The position numbers and the translations under genes were made by a program. This document shows positions 1-8,053 of a stretch of DNA of 10,495 nucleotides, piece by piece. The notes beneath the pieces are model-generated. The model saw only the letters and a program-made list of their open reading frames with translations, made no database searches and was not told where the DNA came from. This DNA comes from Dinochytrium kinnereticum (taxonomy: Eukaryota; Chytridiomycota; Chytridiomycetes; Chytridiales; Chytridiaceae): contig JADGJT010000436.1 in assembly GCA_027604005.1 (NCBI GenBank), positions 6,312-16,806 on the forward strand, read 5' to 3'. The number at the start of each line of letters is the position of its first letter. The first letter of the stretch is position 1.

Positions 1-1
1 A

Positions 2-799
2 GGAAAAGTGATTACAGGATCTGAGGAGCTCGACAGGATAGAATCACAACAGACCGGTATTCAAGACCTAAAAAGAAGTCCATCCCTTGCTCCATATCAA
101 AGGGACCGCGTCTCATTTGCAACGGTTGACTATAGTGTCACTTTGAAAGGATCCGAAGGAACGTTGCTTCCAAACTATCAGCCGTTAAAACGTCAAGTTA
201 CTCAGACGTCAATGAGAAGAAAGTTAATGAGTGGCGTTCGTGCGATCGATCGAATGGAAGAGCAGGCAACTGAAGCAATGCTGGAAAAGTCATTGGCGAT
301 CAAAGATAGTTTGAAAGGCTTATCCAAAAAAGAATCACTATCGAAATCACGGAGAGAGCGAGAGCAAGAGGCTGCCATTCGTCTAAGAGACTTTTTGGTC
401 GAGGAAGCCTCTCGATGTCTTGCCGAATTGAATGGCAATTATATATCAATTCTCGTTATTGGAATTGTTGGGGTCACTGTTATTGCAGAGGACGCTATGT
501 TTATGCCAGACGATACACAACGATGCTCTCAAGGGCTCAAACGACGAGACTTCGTTTGGAGATGTGTTCAAGTGATTTCTATGCGGCTGGCCGCGGACCT
601 CTTCATCGTGTTTGCAGGAAGGGCTAACGGGATTCCATACCATCTCGCCAGAGTCAGATTTCCTGCTGCTATTCTTTTTGGTATCGCGTTCTTTGCTTGT
701 GCGCATGCATGTCTACTTGTTGTAGCTTTTCGAGGCGCCACGGCAGAGATCAATTACAACGTTTCCCCTTGCCTTGCAAAGCCCTTTTCCCTTTTTTGA
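2..799 (+). CDS. C-terminal part of a multi-pass membrane protein, unknown family (5' partial)
   Basis: The frame is open from the left edge to a TGA at 797-799, so only the C-terminal 265 or so residues are visible; the GTG at 8 is not a believable start. The first half is polar and charged, with a Lys/Glu/Arg-rich helix-like stretch just before the membrane part, probably a cytosolic loop. Three hydrophobic segments follow, around 436-490 (GNYISILVIGIVG), 574-618 and 658-735. A Cys-rich motif lies between the first two (RCSQGLKRRDFVWRC). This C-terminal block matches the end of the downstream gene (1043-3429) nearly residue for residue in layout and about half by identity, by eye, so the two are tandem paralogues. 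I recognise no named family. A transporter, channel or receptor-like role is possible, but nothing in the sequence decides it. Confidence 0.8.
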   Translation, partial: GKVITGSEELDRIESQQTGIQDLKRSPSLAPYQRDRVSFATVDYSVTLKGSEGTLLPNYQPLKRQVTQTSMRRKLMSGVRAIDRMEEQATEAMLEKSLAIKDSLKGLSKKESLSKSRREREQEAAIRLRDFLVEEASRCLAELNGNYISILVIGIVGVTVIAEDAMFMPDDTQRCSQGLKRRDFVWRCVQVISMRLAADLFIVFAGRANGIPYHLARVRFPAAILFGIAFFACAHACLLVVAFRGATAEINYNVSPCLAKPFSLF

Positions 800-1042
800 G
801 AGCCTCTTAGTAGTAATTGTACTTAACTTTTGGTGATTGTCCTTTTTCTTCGCTGCCGGCATGACTTCGGGGGTCGCATCTCGACTTCCGTGCTTTATTC
901 CCTGAAGCGTTCAATTAATAGAAAGAAATATAAACATATGGACATGTAAATTCCACGGAATTGTGAAGTAATAAAAAATGTGGATCAAGGTGATCAGTTG
1001 TAAATCACGAACGCATGTACCGAATAGTTCATCAGCTTTAGC
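800..1042. other. Intergenic spacer between the tandem membrane-protein genes
   Basis: This AT-rich spacer of 243 bases must hold the 3' end of the first paralogue and the promoter of the second. An AATAAA stands at 970-975, late in the spacer, and could be a poly(A) signal for the upstream gene. No other element is recognisable. Confidence 0.5.
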
Positions 1043-3429
1043 ATGACGATGCTTGAGGGACCGACGAAGCATCCCCTCAGGGAAAAGGGAACGGGATGGG
1101 AACGGCCACTCAAGCTAACACTAATAGCCGCTTCAGAGATATGCTCACAATCCCTCATGGCTCTCTCTGTCACAGTGTTCATAGCCACAATGATCTTTGA
1201 AATCTTGGTCACATTCGGCTTCCTGGAGCAAGCGGTTGTGCTAAGCAAGTATGAAAGAGGGCTTCGAAAGGAGTCGGTGAACTCATTGGCAGCCTTTTTT
1301 TATCGACCCTTCGAGGAGCGGACGGCGCTGCTATGGGCTTTCCTTTCGGGAGTGTCGGTTGATTGCGCCATAATCTGCATGAACATGCAGGGGCCGAGAT
1401 TGAGATATGAGAATCAAATCGTGCAGATTGAAGAGCGCGGGATGAATATTGCAACCAAAAGGGCTCTATTTGTTGCGTTCTGGAGGAGTGTTCTTATGAT
1501 GATGCTTTTATTTTTGTTACCGGACACCTTAAATCAGCTCTATGAGTCCATGATTTTGTCTCTAGCCTCTCTTCCGGGTAAGCATTTAGTAGACAGCCCC
1601 ACTTCCCCCCCTCCTACCTCCCGCCCTTTTTTCTTTTTTCTTTTGTTTCTTTCTGCCGTGTACTTTATGGATGCGCTACTCTTTCTTAATTAAATATTAT
1701 TGATATATACCACAGCGAATATAATGGCCAATATGGTATATCCTGCTATTCCAACTTCGACTCTTAGAGCAAGAATTCGGCTATCTTTTAAAGTAGCAGC
1801 CGCGGCTTTTGTTGCTACTTTTCTGACCGGCTTTACGTATATTATCACGCTAGCCGTATCAACCCTGGAAGATACTGTTAATGTAATCATTCTGAAGGTT
1901 CGTGATCTTCTCTCATGCCTTTTTCTCATACTGTGTTTTTTACCAGAGTCTTGCCTTTGCTTTGATAAAGTTTTCGGCCACAGGTGAGGAAGTTGTTTGT
2001 AAACTGGCCCACCTTACTTCTTACACGTTCAATTCACAAAGTTGTCACGAAGTTCCTCTTTATTAGTAGCCAACATGCCCAAAAGAAAGTCGTCTTGTCA
2101 AAAATCATGACGGACGACATACACACAACTATCCTCCTTCCGTCCGAAATCGTTTTCCGTCGAACCTTTGTTCGATCACACACCCTCCTCGACCCGGAAG
2201 AGGCTAAAGAGCTTGGTTATACTGCCCTTCCGTTCATGCTAAGTGGTCTCTACAATCTCGCGACATGGTTTGTGGCGTTTCGGAGTAATAAGGAGAGCTT
2301 TTACATTTTTGTCAGCGTAAACATTTTCACCGATCTCGTCTTCAAGGCCGTCTCTCTGCGTGTTAGCCGGAAAAGAGAGATAATGAAGATAGTCGGACGA
2401 GTCGTTCCTGATCACAACCGCTACCATGCTGCGGTTGGTGATGGGCCTAGAAGTCTTTGCAGTACGAGTCCTCCTAGGGAAAGTCATTTGCCGTCATTGC
2501 CGACATTTGATGAAGACAACGATGCGAAAGGTGGAGGCCATGCAAATATTCGGAACGATGCGATTAAAGAAGTGAATCACAAAGAAACATCCCAAATAGA
2601 GATTTTTGGGGGTCAAGCTGCTGAAACGGAATACTCTAAGAGATTCTCTGTCTCTGAGCGGTCAAACGGCGATCGTATCGAGGGACAAAAAGTGAATTTA
2701 CTAGATGACTCTTCCGAAATTGCCGGGTTGGCCCGTAGAGATTCGCAGGAGACAGCCACAGATTTGGACGATAACTCGAAAAGAGGAGCATATAAAGCTA
2801 CCAAAATTGCTTCGTCAAAAAAGCATGTGAGCGTTGGCCAGAGTCTTTTTACCAAACTTCTTGGTGTCGGGGGGGTGGGAGACGGGGCCATGGACCAGAT
2901 GTTCCGAACTGCGCTTTTTCTCCGTCCCGGATTGAGAAAGCTCCCAAAATCCCATAGATTAAGGCGTCGACAGGCTGTTTCCCAAAACACCACCACAACT
3001 ACGCGTAAAATGAGAGACTATCTGATGTATGAGGCATCTCAATCTCTCGCCGAAATGGTGGGCAATTATCTCTCTATTATCACCATAGGGATCATTGGGT
3101 TCGCGATCACCTCTGAGGACGCCCTATTTGACCTGCAGGAAAGGTCAAGGTGCTCTTTGGGTCTGAATAGGAAAGATTACATTTGGAGATGCTGCGAGGT
3201 CATTGGGATGAGGTTTATAGCTGATCTGCTGCTGGTTTTCTCCGGGAAAGCTTGCGGTATTCCATACGAGCTTGCTTGGAGGATGACGTTTGGGTTGAAT
3301 ATGATGGTTGCTACAGCATTCTTCGCGAACACACACGTCGCCGTGCTGGTCATGGCATTTCGGGGAGTTGCTTACTTTATAGAGCCCGACTTGGCGCCTT
3401 GCCCGGCCCGGCCCTATCCGCTATGGTGA
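1043..3429 (+). CDS. Multi-pass membrane protein, unknown family; four exons, 713 aa
   Basis: My model joins 1043-1577, 1716-1897, 1947-1983 and 2042-3429. That is 2142 nt, and the phases agree at every junction. The ATG at 1043 is the first after an in-frame TAG at 1025. The ATG at 1049 is an alternative. Hydrophobic segments lie near residues 36-61, 94-113, 141-160, 203-226, 240-260, 312-331, 338-354, 592-612, 638-655 and 666-692, so roughly nine or ten membrane passes. Between about 360 and 575 is a long polar loop rich in Asp, Ser and Lys, probably cytosolic and disordered. A Cys-rich motif (CSLGLNRKDYIWRC) follows the long loop and the first C-terminal helix. The last 140 residues match the upstream gene. 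The protein ends in a Pro-rich tail, stop TGA at 3427. The exon 3/4 boundary is the least certain part because its acceptor is AAAG. The family is unknown to me. Confidence 0.75.
1578..1715 (+). other. Intron 1 of the second membrane-protein gene (138 nt)
   Basis: The donor is GTAAGC and the acceptor ACCACAG. The intron is phase 1. It holds a long C/T-rich tract and an in-frame stop if left unspliced. Removing it joins ...SLASLP to ANIMANMVYP in the correct frame. Confidence 0.75.
1898..1946 (+). other. Intron 2 of the second membrane-protein gene (49 nt)
   Basis: The donor is GTTCGT, which is weak, and the acceptor is TTTTTTACCAG after a T-rich tract. The intron is phase 0. Splicing joins ...NVIILK to SLAFALIKFS and continues a hydrophobic segment. 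At 49 nt it is very short but within the fungal range. Confidence 0.6.
1984..2041 (+). other. Intron 3 of the second membrane-protein gene (58 nt)
   Basis: The donor is GTGAGG and the proposed acceptor CACAAAG. The intron is phase 1. It is needed because the exon 3 frame hits a stop near 2064, while the long exon 4 frame has a TGA upstream at 1963. This pair restores the frame and gives FSAT-VVTKFLF. The AAG acceptor is the weak point. Confidence 0.5.
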
Positions 3430-3483
3430 TTTCAGGAATAATAATAACGATACATTCTAAAAGATCATCATAAAAAAACAACA

Positions 3484-5837
3484 ATGCATCACCTTCACCT
3501 TCAGGGCAATAGGCATCAGCCTGCGATCCCCCGACAACACCTTCCGAGCAGCCCTCATCATCCTCCATCGCCTCCTTCTTTGGGATCTTTGGGGCAGTCC
3601 ATCTCCTTGGGTGTTTCTGGGCGGGACTCAGCAGCTACATCTCTAGCAGACGATGATCCCATTAACCAAGACAGCAGCACAACAACCACGACGACAACCA
3701 GACACACAACGACAGCGACCACTAGCTTGCCTATTTCACAGAAGCGAAAGCTCTTCACCATGGATCATAGCCAGCGGGAATGGCTCCGGAACTACTACCG
3801 GGAGAATGAATGTCCCAACCAAAAGTCACTTGCTGGAGCCTTTATGGCAAAATTCGGCTTTGCTCCCTCGCAGCCATCGATCAGTCGTGCCTTACGGAAG
3901 GAGACTGAGCCTGAGGGTGCAGTTTGTTCTCCTCTCAATCCTGCGATGAAGAGAAAGCGGCAGGTGGCCTTTCCGGATGTCGAGCGGGCTCTTGCCGAAT
4001 GGTTCCAGACTTACCAGGATAAAACACCCATATCTGGAGAGATGTTGAAGGAGAAGGGGAGAACTTTCCTTGAAGTTCTTCATCCTGGATCTGAGTTCGA
4101 GTTCTCAAATGGGTGGTTGGATAAGTTTAAGCTGAGGCATAATATTAAGAGCTTGCGGAAGCATGCAGAGCTGGGGGCAGCTGAATTGGGTGGCACCGGG
4201 CTTTCGATGTTGGAGGACTCGCTTCCAAGATTGAGGCAGACTATCTCCCAGTTTGAGTGGAGAGATGTGTTTATCATGGGTGAGACTGGTCTTTTTTATC
4301 GTATGTCCTTGGATGCCCTTAGGTTTCCCAGGCTGTCCGGAACTGGAAGCTCTCTTATGGTTGGGGATGCAAGCCGGAGATGGGAGAAGGAGAGGATGAC
4401 TGTTGTTACTTGCTGCAATGGCGATGGCACGGAGAGGTTGCCCTTGTGGGTTGTAGGAAGATCAAGGGCACTAAGATGTTTTGAGAATGTGGACGTGAAA
4501 CACCTCGGTGTGGAGTATCGTTCAAATCCAGCAGCTTGGATGACAGTGCCGCTGTTTCATGAATGGTTAAGGACGTTTGATGCCAGGATGAGCGGTCGTC
4601 GTGTTCTGTTACTTATGAGCGATACCCCTAATCACGTAATTTCAGGGGTGGAGCTTATGAACACTTCGGTTCAGATCCTTCCCCCAAATATCGCTTCTAA
4701 CGTTCAGCTTAATCCTTTGGATTCGGGGATAACTGGCACGCTAAAGGCTATATATTGGCGAAAGGTAGTTAACAGAATCATGGTTGGGCTGGATGTTGGC
4801 GAGGAGGGCCTTGATCGTATCACGGTTTTGGATGCCATTGACATGCTCAAGGTCGCTTGGCATCTTGAGCTTAAACCCGATACCATTAGGAATGCATTTC
4901 GGTACTGCAATATCCGGGATGAGATGTCTCTGGTTGCTGTCCTAGACCCTATGCAACAAATGGAGGCCATAATTCAGAACACGCAGCTCCTTTCCACCTC
5001 AATTAGGGCTCTTAACCTCATGGATACCAGGCGGTTCATCAATTTCGAGTATGACGACGTTATGGCGCGATACCCCTCAGACCAGGAGATTCTTTTGGCT
5101 CATCGATCCTCTGCTACGTGTTCACAAGAGAGTGATTTCCTCACAGATCCATCTGGTTTGGATGTTTTTGATGAAATAGCTGCAGGCGGCGCAGAGGATG
5201 ATGATGATCAAATACTTTGGCCAGTTTCGAGCAAGGAGGCTGTATTCCACTTCAAGGGACTGAAGCGGTTTTGGGTTAAGGGAGACAGCTCCAGTTTTGA
5301 AGTTATGCGGGCATTTGATATCATTGAGAAGATGCTATCGCACCGTATTCATACTCAAAGGCAAGCAGCATTAGTCAATCCATTTTTGACGTAGGTTCTG
5401 AGTTAGATTGCCTGTTACATTCGCATGACCTTTTTCCTTTTAGGGATATGCCATCCCTTGGGGCTCAACGGAAAGCCAAATCAGTGAGGAATGCTAGGTT
5501 GAACGAAAAGGTAAGCCATAAGATCAATCTCATACCCTGTGAAATGAATTAATGACCCTAAAAGATCAAACTTCGCTGTCACTTCGGCGATACCCGAATC
5601 ATCAGCGTTTCTCCAAACATTCATTTCAACGAGCTTATGCTGCAGGTTCAGCGAAAGTTTAGTTCACCGGCGCCATTAAAGCTCCAATACAAGGATGTAG
5701 ATGGGTGTCTAGTCATCATTACAGACCAAGAGGATTTGGATTGTGCATTGGACGGGGCTTTGAATGGAAGTTTGATTGGGGTCGGTGGTGCTCTTACAAT
5801 GGGGGAGGCGAAGTTGGAAGTTTGGTGCACGATTTGA
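3484..5837 (+). CDS. Domesticated CENP-B/pogo-type transposase fused to a C-terminal PB1 domain; three exons, 748 aa
   Basis: Exons 3484-5390, 5444-5510 and 5565-5837 total 2247 nt in one frame. Residues 1-92 are low complexity (His/Pro, then Ser/Thr). Residues 94-135 form a psq-like helix-turn-helix, followed by a basic KRKR patch. Residues 160-225 are a CENPB-type HTH (FPDVERALAEW ... NGWLDKFKLRHNI). Residues 260-450 are a DDE_1 (pogo/Fot1) domain. Its first catalytic Asp is Gly266 (MGETGLFY), the second is Ser379 (LLLMSDTPNH), and Asp413 (PLD) is kept; two extra residues (LN) precede it. Residues 659-748 are a PB1 domain: basic first strand (IKLRCHF), then an OPCA-like motif with Asp702, Asp704, Asp712, Glu714 and Asp715. 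In the family, the DDE triad cuts and joins DNA and PB1 domains pair with each other. I infer a non-transposing, nuclear DNA-binding protein that recruits a PB1 partner. The start may instead be Met93 (CACCATGG at 3756-3763). No terminal inverted repeats were seen. Confidence 0.85.
3679..3725 (+). repeat. Low-complexity ACA/ACG tract encoding a Thr-rich run
   Basis: This A/C-rich tract with little T encodes a run of threonines with a few Arg, His and Ala, in the leader before the DNA-binding domains. It also creates long spurious open frames on the opposite strand, which should not be read as genes. Confidence 0.6.
5391..5443 (+). other. Intron 1 of the transposase-PB1 gene (53 nt)
   Basis: The donor is GTAGGT and the acceptor CCTTTTAG after a pyrimidine tract, with a branch-like CATGAC at 5424-5429. 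The intron is phase 2. The apparent stop of the long first exon (TAG at 5392-5394) lies inside the donor, so the stop disappears on splicing. Confidence 0.75.
5511..5564 (+). other. Intron 2 of the transposase-PB1 gene (54 nt)
   Basis: The donor is GTAAGC, the branch-like site AATGAC at 5551-5556 and the acceptor CTAAAAG. The intron is phase 0. Splicing places NARLNEK directly before the first beta strand of the PB1 domain (IKLRCHF), so the domain starts exactly at an exon edge. Confidence 0.8.
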
Positions 5838-6228
5838 TGCTCAGTCTGGGTTTTGAAAGAGCGTTGGATAACGTGTCGATACAAATCCTTGCGCGTATAA
5901 TCTTATATGCCACGATGGTGCTGTTCATATGGCATGATACCGAACTTACCGAGTGGCTGTATTTATTTCGATTGATATGTATGTAGAGCGTAGAACTATT
6001 TATTTGTATTTTCATGATTTTATAATAAGATGAATATAAAAAACATCTTTAAAGAGTGAGTATTAACCGTAAGAAAGAACAATTCATAAAAGGAGGATCT
6101 AGAGCCAAAATAAAAGGGCTTAAAGAGTTCAGTGAATGTCGGCCTAGCAAATAGGCCCTTTTTTTAAGCCTCTTCTGAAGGTCCCTAATGCTCTTTTGGT
6201 TACCGACAGCAAGACCCTCCACATCCAC
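5838..6228. other. Convergent intergenic region between the transposase-PB1 gene and the minus-strand repeat-protein gene
   Basis: Both neighbours end here, so this region holds two 3' UTRs. For the minus-strand gene, AATAAA stands at 6004-5999 and at 5967-5962. For the plus-strand gene only AATAAG-like variants near 6025 are seen. The open frames here have no coding character. A nested hairpin at 6117-6170 is listed separately. Confidence 0.5.
6117..6170. promoter_or_regulatory. Nested hairpin in the shared 3' region
   Basis: The outer arms GGCTTAAA (6117-6124) and TTTAAGCC (6163-6170) are perfect reverse complements. Inside them, GGCCTA (6141-6146) and TAGGCC (6152-6157) form a second perfect 6-bp stem with a 5-base loop. 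The element lies in the likely 3' UTR of the minus-strand gene. It could help 3' end formation or RNA stability, or be a transposon relic. The function is not shown by sequence. Confidence 0.4.
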
Positions 6229-7564
6229 TTAATTGAAGGAGACGAGCCTAGCTTTGGCCGTCCGATTGATGATCTTCATGCTCAAACGATCCTGCGATTA
6301 CATCAATGTTATTCGTAGCCAATTAGGATCAGCAAGTACTTAATCAAGCAGATATATAAAGAAGTAACTTACCGTGGCCGTCAACCTTACATCCACTGCG
6401 CAGCGTTCTGATGGAATGACTGCAGTTGTATTCCTTGAAGAAACCTTACCACGCAAGGCCGTCGATGCTTTAGGGAAAGATCGCACCGGAGAGATTGCAT
6501 CAGTAAGCCTTATGGCATCTTTTTCAATTTGTCTCTCAGCATTGAAATTGCTGTTCGTCATCTCAACCCCTGCGACTGCAGATGACTTTGCCCAGCACGA
6601 CTCCAGAAACGCTCTCGCGACATTGTTAGCTTTAGCGAGTCGAAGAGCGTATCTTTGTGCCTCAATATCGACAGACTCTTTCATCTCATTCTTACTAGTG
6701 AGCAATGAGGTCTTGCATCTCCCAACAGCCTTAGCTCCAGCGATTCGAAGAGTTTCCGTATTGGTGGTGTCTTCCATCTCATCTTTAGCAGTAGACAATG
6801 GAGCCTTACACGACTGAAGGAACGCAATTGCAGCCGTGTTCGCCTGTGCGAGTCGAAAAGCATCTTTATCGGTCTTGACATTGACGATAGGTGAATCGCT
6901 TAACTGATCGAATGTGTAGTCGACTTTGGTGTCAATCATAGCTGATACAGGTTTGGAAGGCTTGTGGGGAAGGCCAAGAGACGTCCTCATTATCATTTCC
7001 AATTCTGCAAACGGCCCATCTCCTTTCGATTCATGATATTTTCTAACCTCCACAGATGCCCGTTCGCAGTTAACCTTTGTGACTAGGAAGCCAGCGATTC
7101 CATTCAAGTCGCCAGCTTCCACAAAATGAGCAGCATTTGACAAGTTGGGGTAGAAGTGGTCTTCCTTCACGGTGTTCTCCATCTTATCGTGAGTAGCCCC
7201 GCACTAAAGCATTGTTTCGGTGAATATTCATGTTGGGATTCAAGCAAAAGATCTTACAACAACCGTGTTTAGGACTCACCTCAACAAATGGAGCTCCTCC
7301 TGAAAGTCTGTTGAAAACCTTCTGTGGCATCCCCAAGGCATTCCTCATCTTAGCCTCCAGCTCCTCTAGCTTTGCCTGTAGTTGCAAATCCTTATTTGAC
7401 TGGTGCCAGAAGGTATCTGAGATCGCGGAAGATAAGGCCTCTATGATGGTACCCACCTCGGCATCACCTTCAACTGAGCTTAGAGTCATCATTATCTTGC
7501 ACGGTTGAAAGAGCGCCAAGGCAGTATCGTTGGCTTGGTTCGCAGAGTGCATGTATACGGTCAT
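6229..7564 (-). CDS. Repeat protein of unknown family; three exons, 392 aa
   Basis: Read on the minus strand, exons 7564-7280, 7203-6373 and 6291-6229 join in frame (1179 nt). The ATG at 7564 follows an in-frame TAA directly upstream, so it is the first possible start unless an upstream exon splices in. The protein carries a degenerate repeat of about 35-45 residues. Typical copies read RLAQANTAAIAFLQSCKAPL and RLAKANNVARAFLESCWA, followed by a polar EM-containing stretch. A related copy in exon 1 (SANQANDTALALFQPCK) and two weaker ones bring the total to about five. A second motif, ELE-x-x-MR-x-x-LG-x-P-x-K, occurs once in exon 1 and once in exon 2. No signal peptide or membrane segment is visible. 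The layout suggests a helical repeat protein. I do not recognise a family and assign no function. Confidence 0.7.
6292..6372 (-). other. Intron 2 of the minus-strand repeat-protein gene (81 nt)
   Basis: The donor is GTAAGT, close to ideal, and the acceptor ATCGCAG. The intron is phase 0. Splicing replaces an unspliced hydrophobic tail (SYFFIYLLD) with a 20-residue basic end (DRLSMKIINR...). Confidence 0.75.
7204..7279 (-). other. Intron 1 of the minus-strand repeat-protein gene (76 nt)
   Basis: The donor is GTGAGT and the acceptor GCTTTAG. The intron is phase 0. Splicing joins GGAPFVE to CGATHDKMENT, so the Met at 7182 is internal, not a start. Confidence 0.75.
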
Positions 7565-7656
7565 ACTTTAAATGAAGCTCCGTAAAGTGATTAAAAAGTC
7601 GATTGTAGTCAATCAACTTCAGATAACGAGGCAATCTCTTGCAAGACATAGAGTGG

Positions 7657-7810
7657 ATTTGCAAGGCAGGAGCCCAAGATTTACCCTCTAAAAAGTTCTT
7701 GTATAGAGATTTGCAAGGCAGGAGCCCAAGATTTACCCTCTCAAAAGTTCTTGTATAGAGATTTGCAAGGCATGAGCCCAAGATTTACCCTCTCAAAAGT
7801 TCTTGTATAG
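7657..7810. repeat. Three tandem copies of a 52-bp unit
   Basis: The copies lie at 7657-7708, 7709-7760 and 7761-7810 (the last two bases differ). Each begins ATTTGCAAGGCA and ends TTCTTGTATAG. Copies differ at only one or two positions, which points to recent expansion. Because 52 is not a multiple of three, the array cannot encode a repeated peptide in one frame, so the open frame across it on the minus strand is not a gene. It lies about 90 bases upstream of the start of the minus-strand repeat-protein gene, in its probable promoter or 5' UTR. Confidence 0.9.
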
Positions 7811-8053
7811 ACGATCTTAAGGTGACCTGGACGTATCAAGCTCAGCAAGAGTTTGACCGCCTGCTCGTTATTAGACCTCGCATCATATGAATCCTATGAA
7901 GTGGATCCCACCGTGGCAGGCTTAATCTCGATGTGAATTGAGTGCTTGTTGATGCGTTCTTATATTTGCCACTTCTACTAACTCGATCTTTTTATATTTC
8001 GTGAAAGCGTACATAATAAAGAGAAAGAGTATCTTTTCTTCCCTTCCCTGCAG
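7811..8053. other. Intergenic region, no gene seen
   Basis: There is no convincing coding frame. A perfect TACTAAC branch-point sequence is at 7976-7982, and a pyrimidine-rich acceptor ends in CTGCAG at 8053. The right part may therefore be intron sequence of the weak plus-strand gene that follows. Confidence 0.35.

Noticed and set aside
1984..1986. GTG as the start of a separate 481-aa membrane protein gene
   Set aside because: GTG starts are not expected in nuclear genes, and the region reads as an intron joining to exons that supply the missing N-terminal membrane segments.
5392..5394. TAG as the end of the transposase-like protein, giving a 636-aa product
   Set aside because: The TAG lies inside a good donor (GTAGGT). 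Splicing two short introns keeps the frame and reaches a PB1 domain, which has no plausible start of its own.
5705..5986. 93-aa plus-strand ORF overlapping the PB1 exon
   Set aside because: It is an alternative frame of the PB1 exon and its 3' UTR, and the PB1 frame has clear domain residues.
3430..5990. A complete pogo-type DNA transposon with terminal inverted repeats and TA target duplications
   Set aside because: I saw no matching terminal repeats by eye. The gap to the upstream gene is only 54 bases, and the catalytic residues are replaced.
7470..7781. 103-aa minus-strand ORF across the 52-bp repeats
   Set aside because: The array is not a multiple of three, so the peptide is a by-product of the repeats. 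It also overlaps the better-supported exon at 7564-7280 in another frame.
7657..7810. CRISPR-like array
   Set aside because: The copies are directly adjacent with no unique spacers, and the window is eukaryotic.
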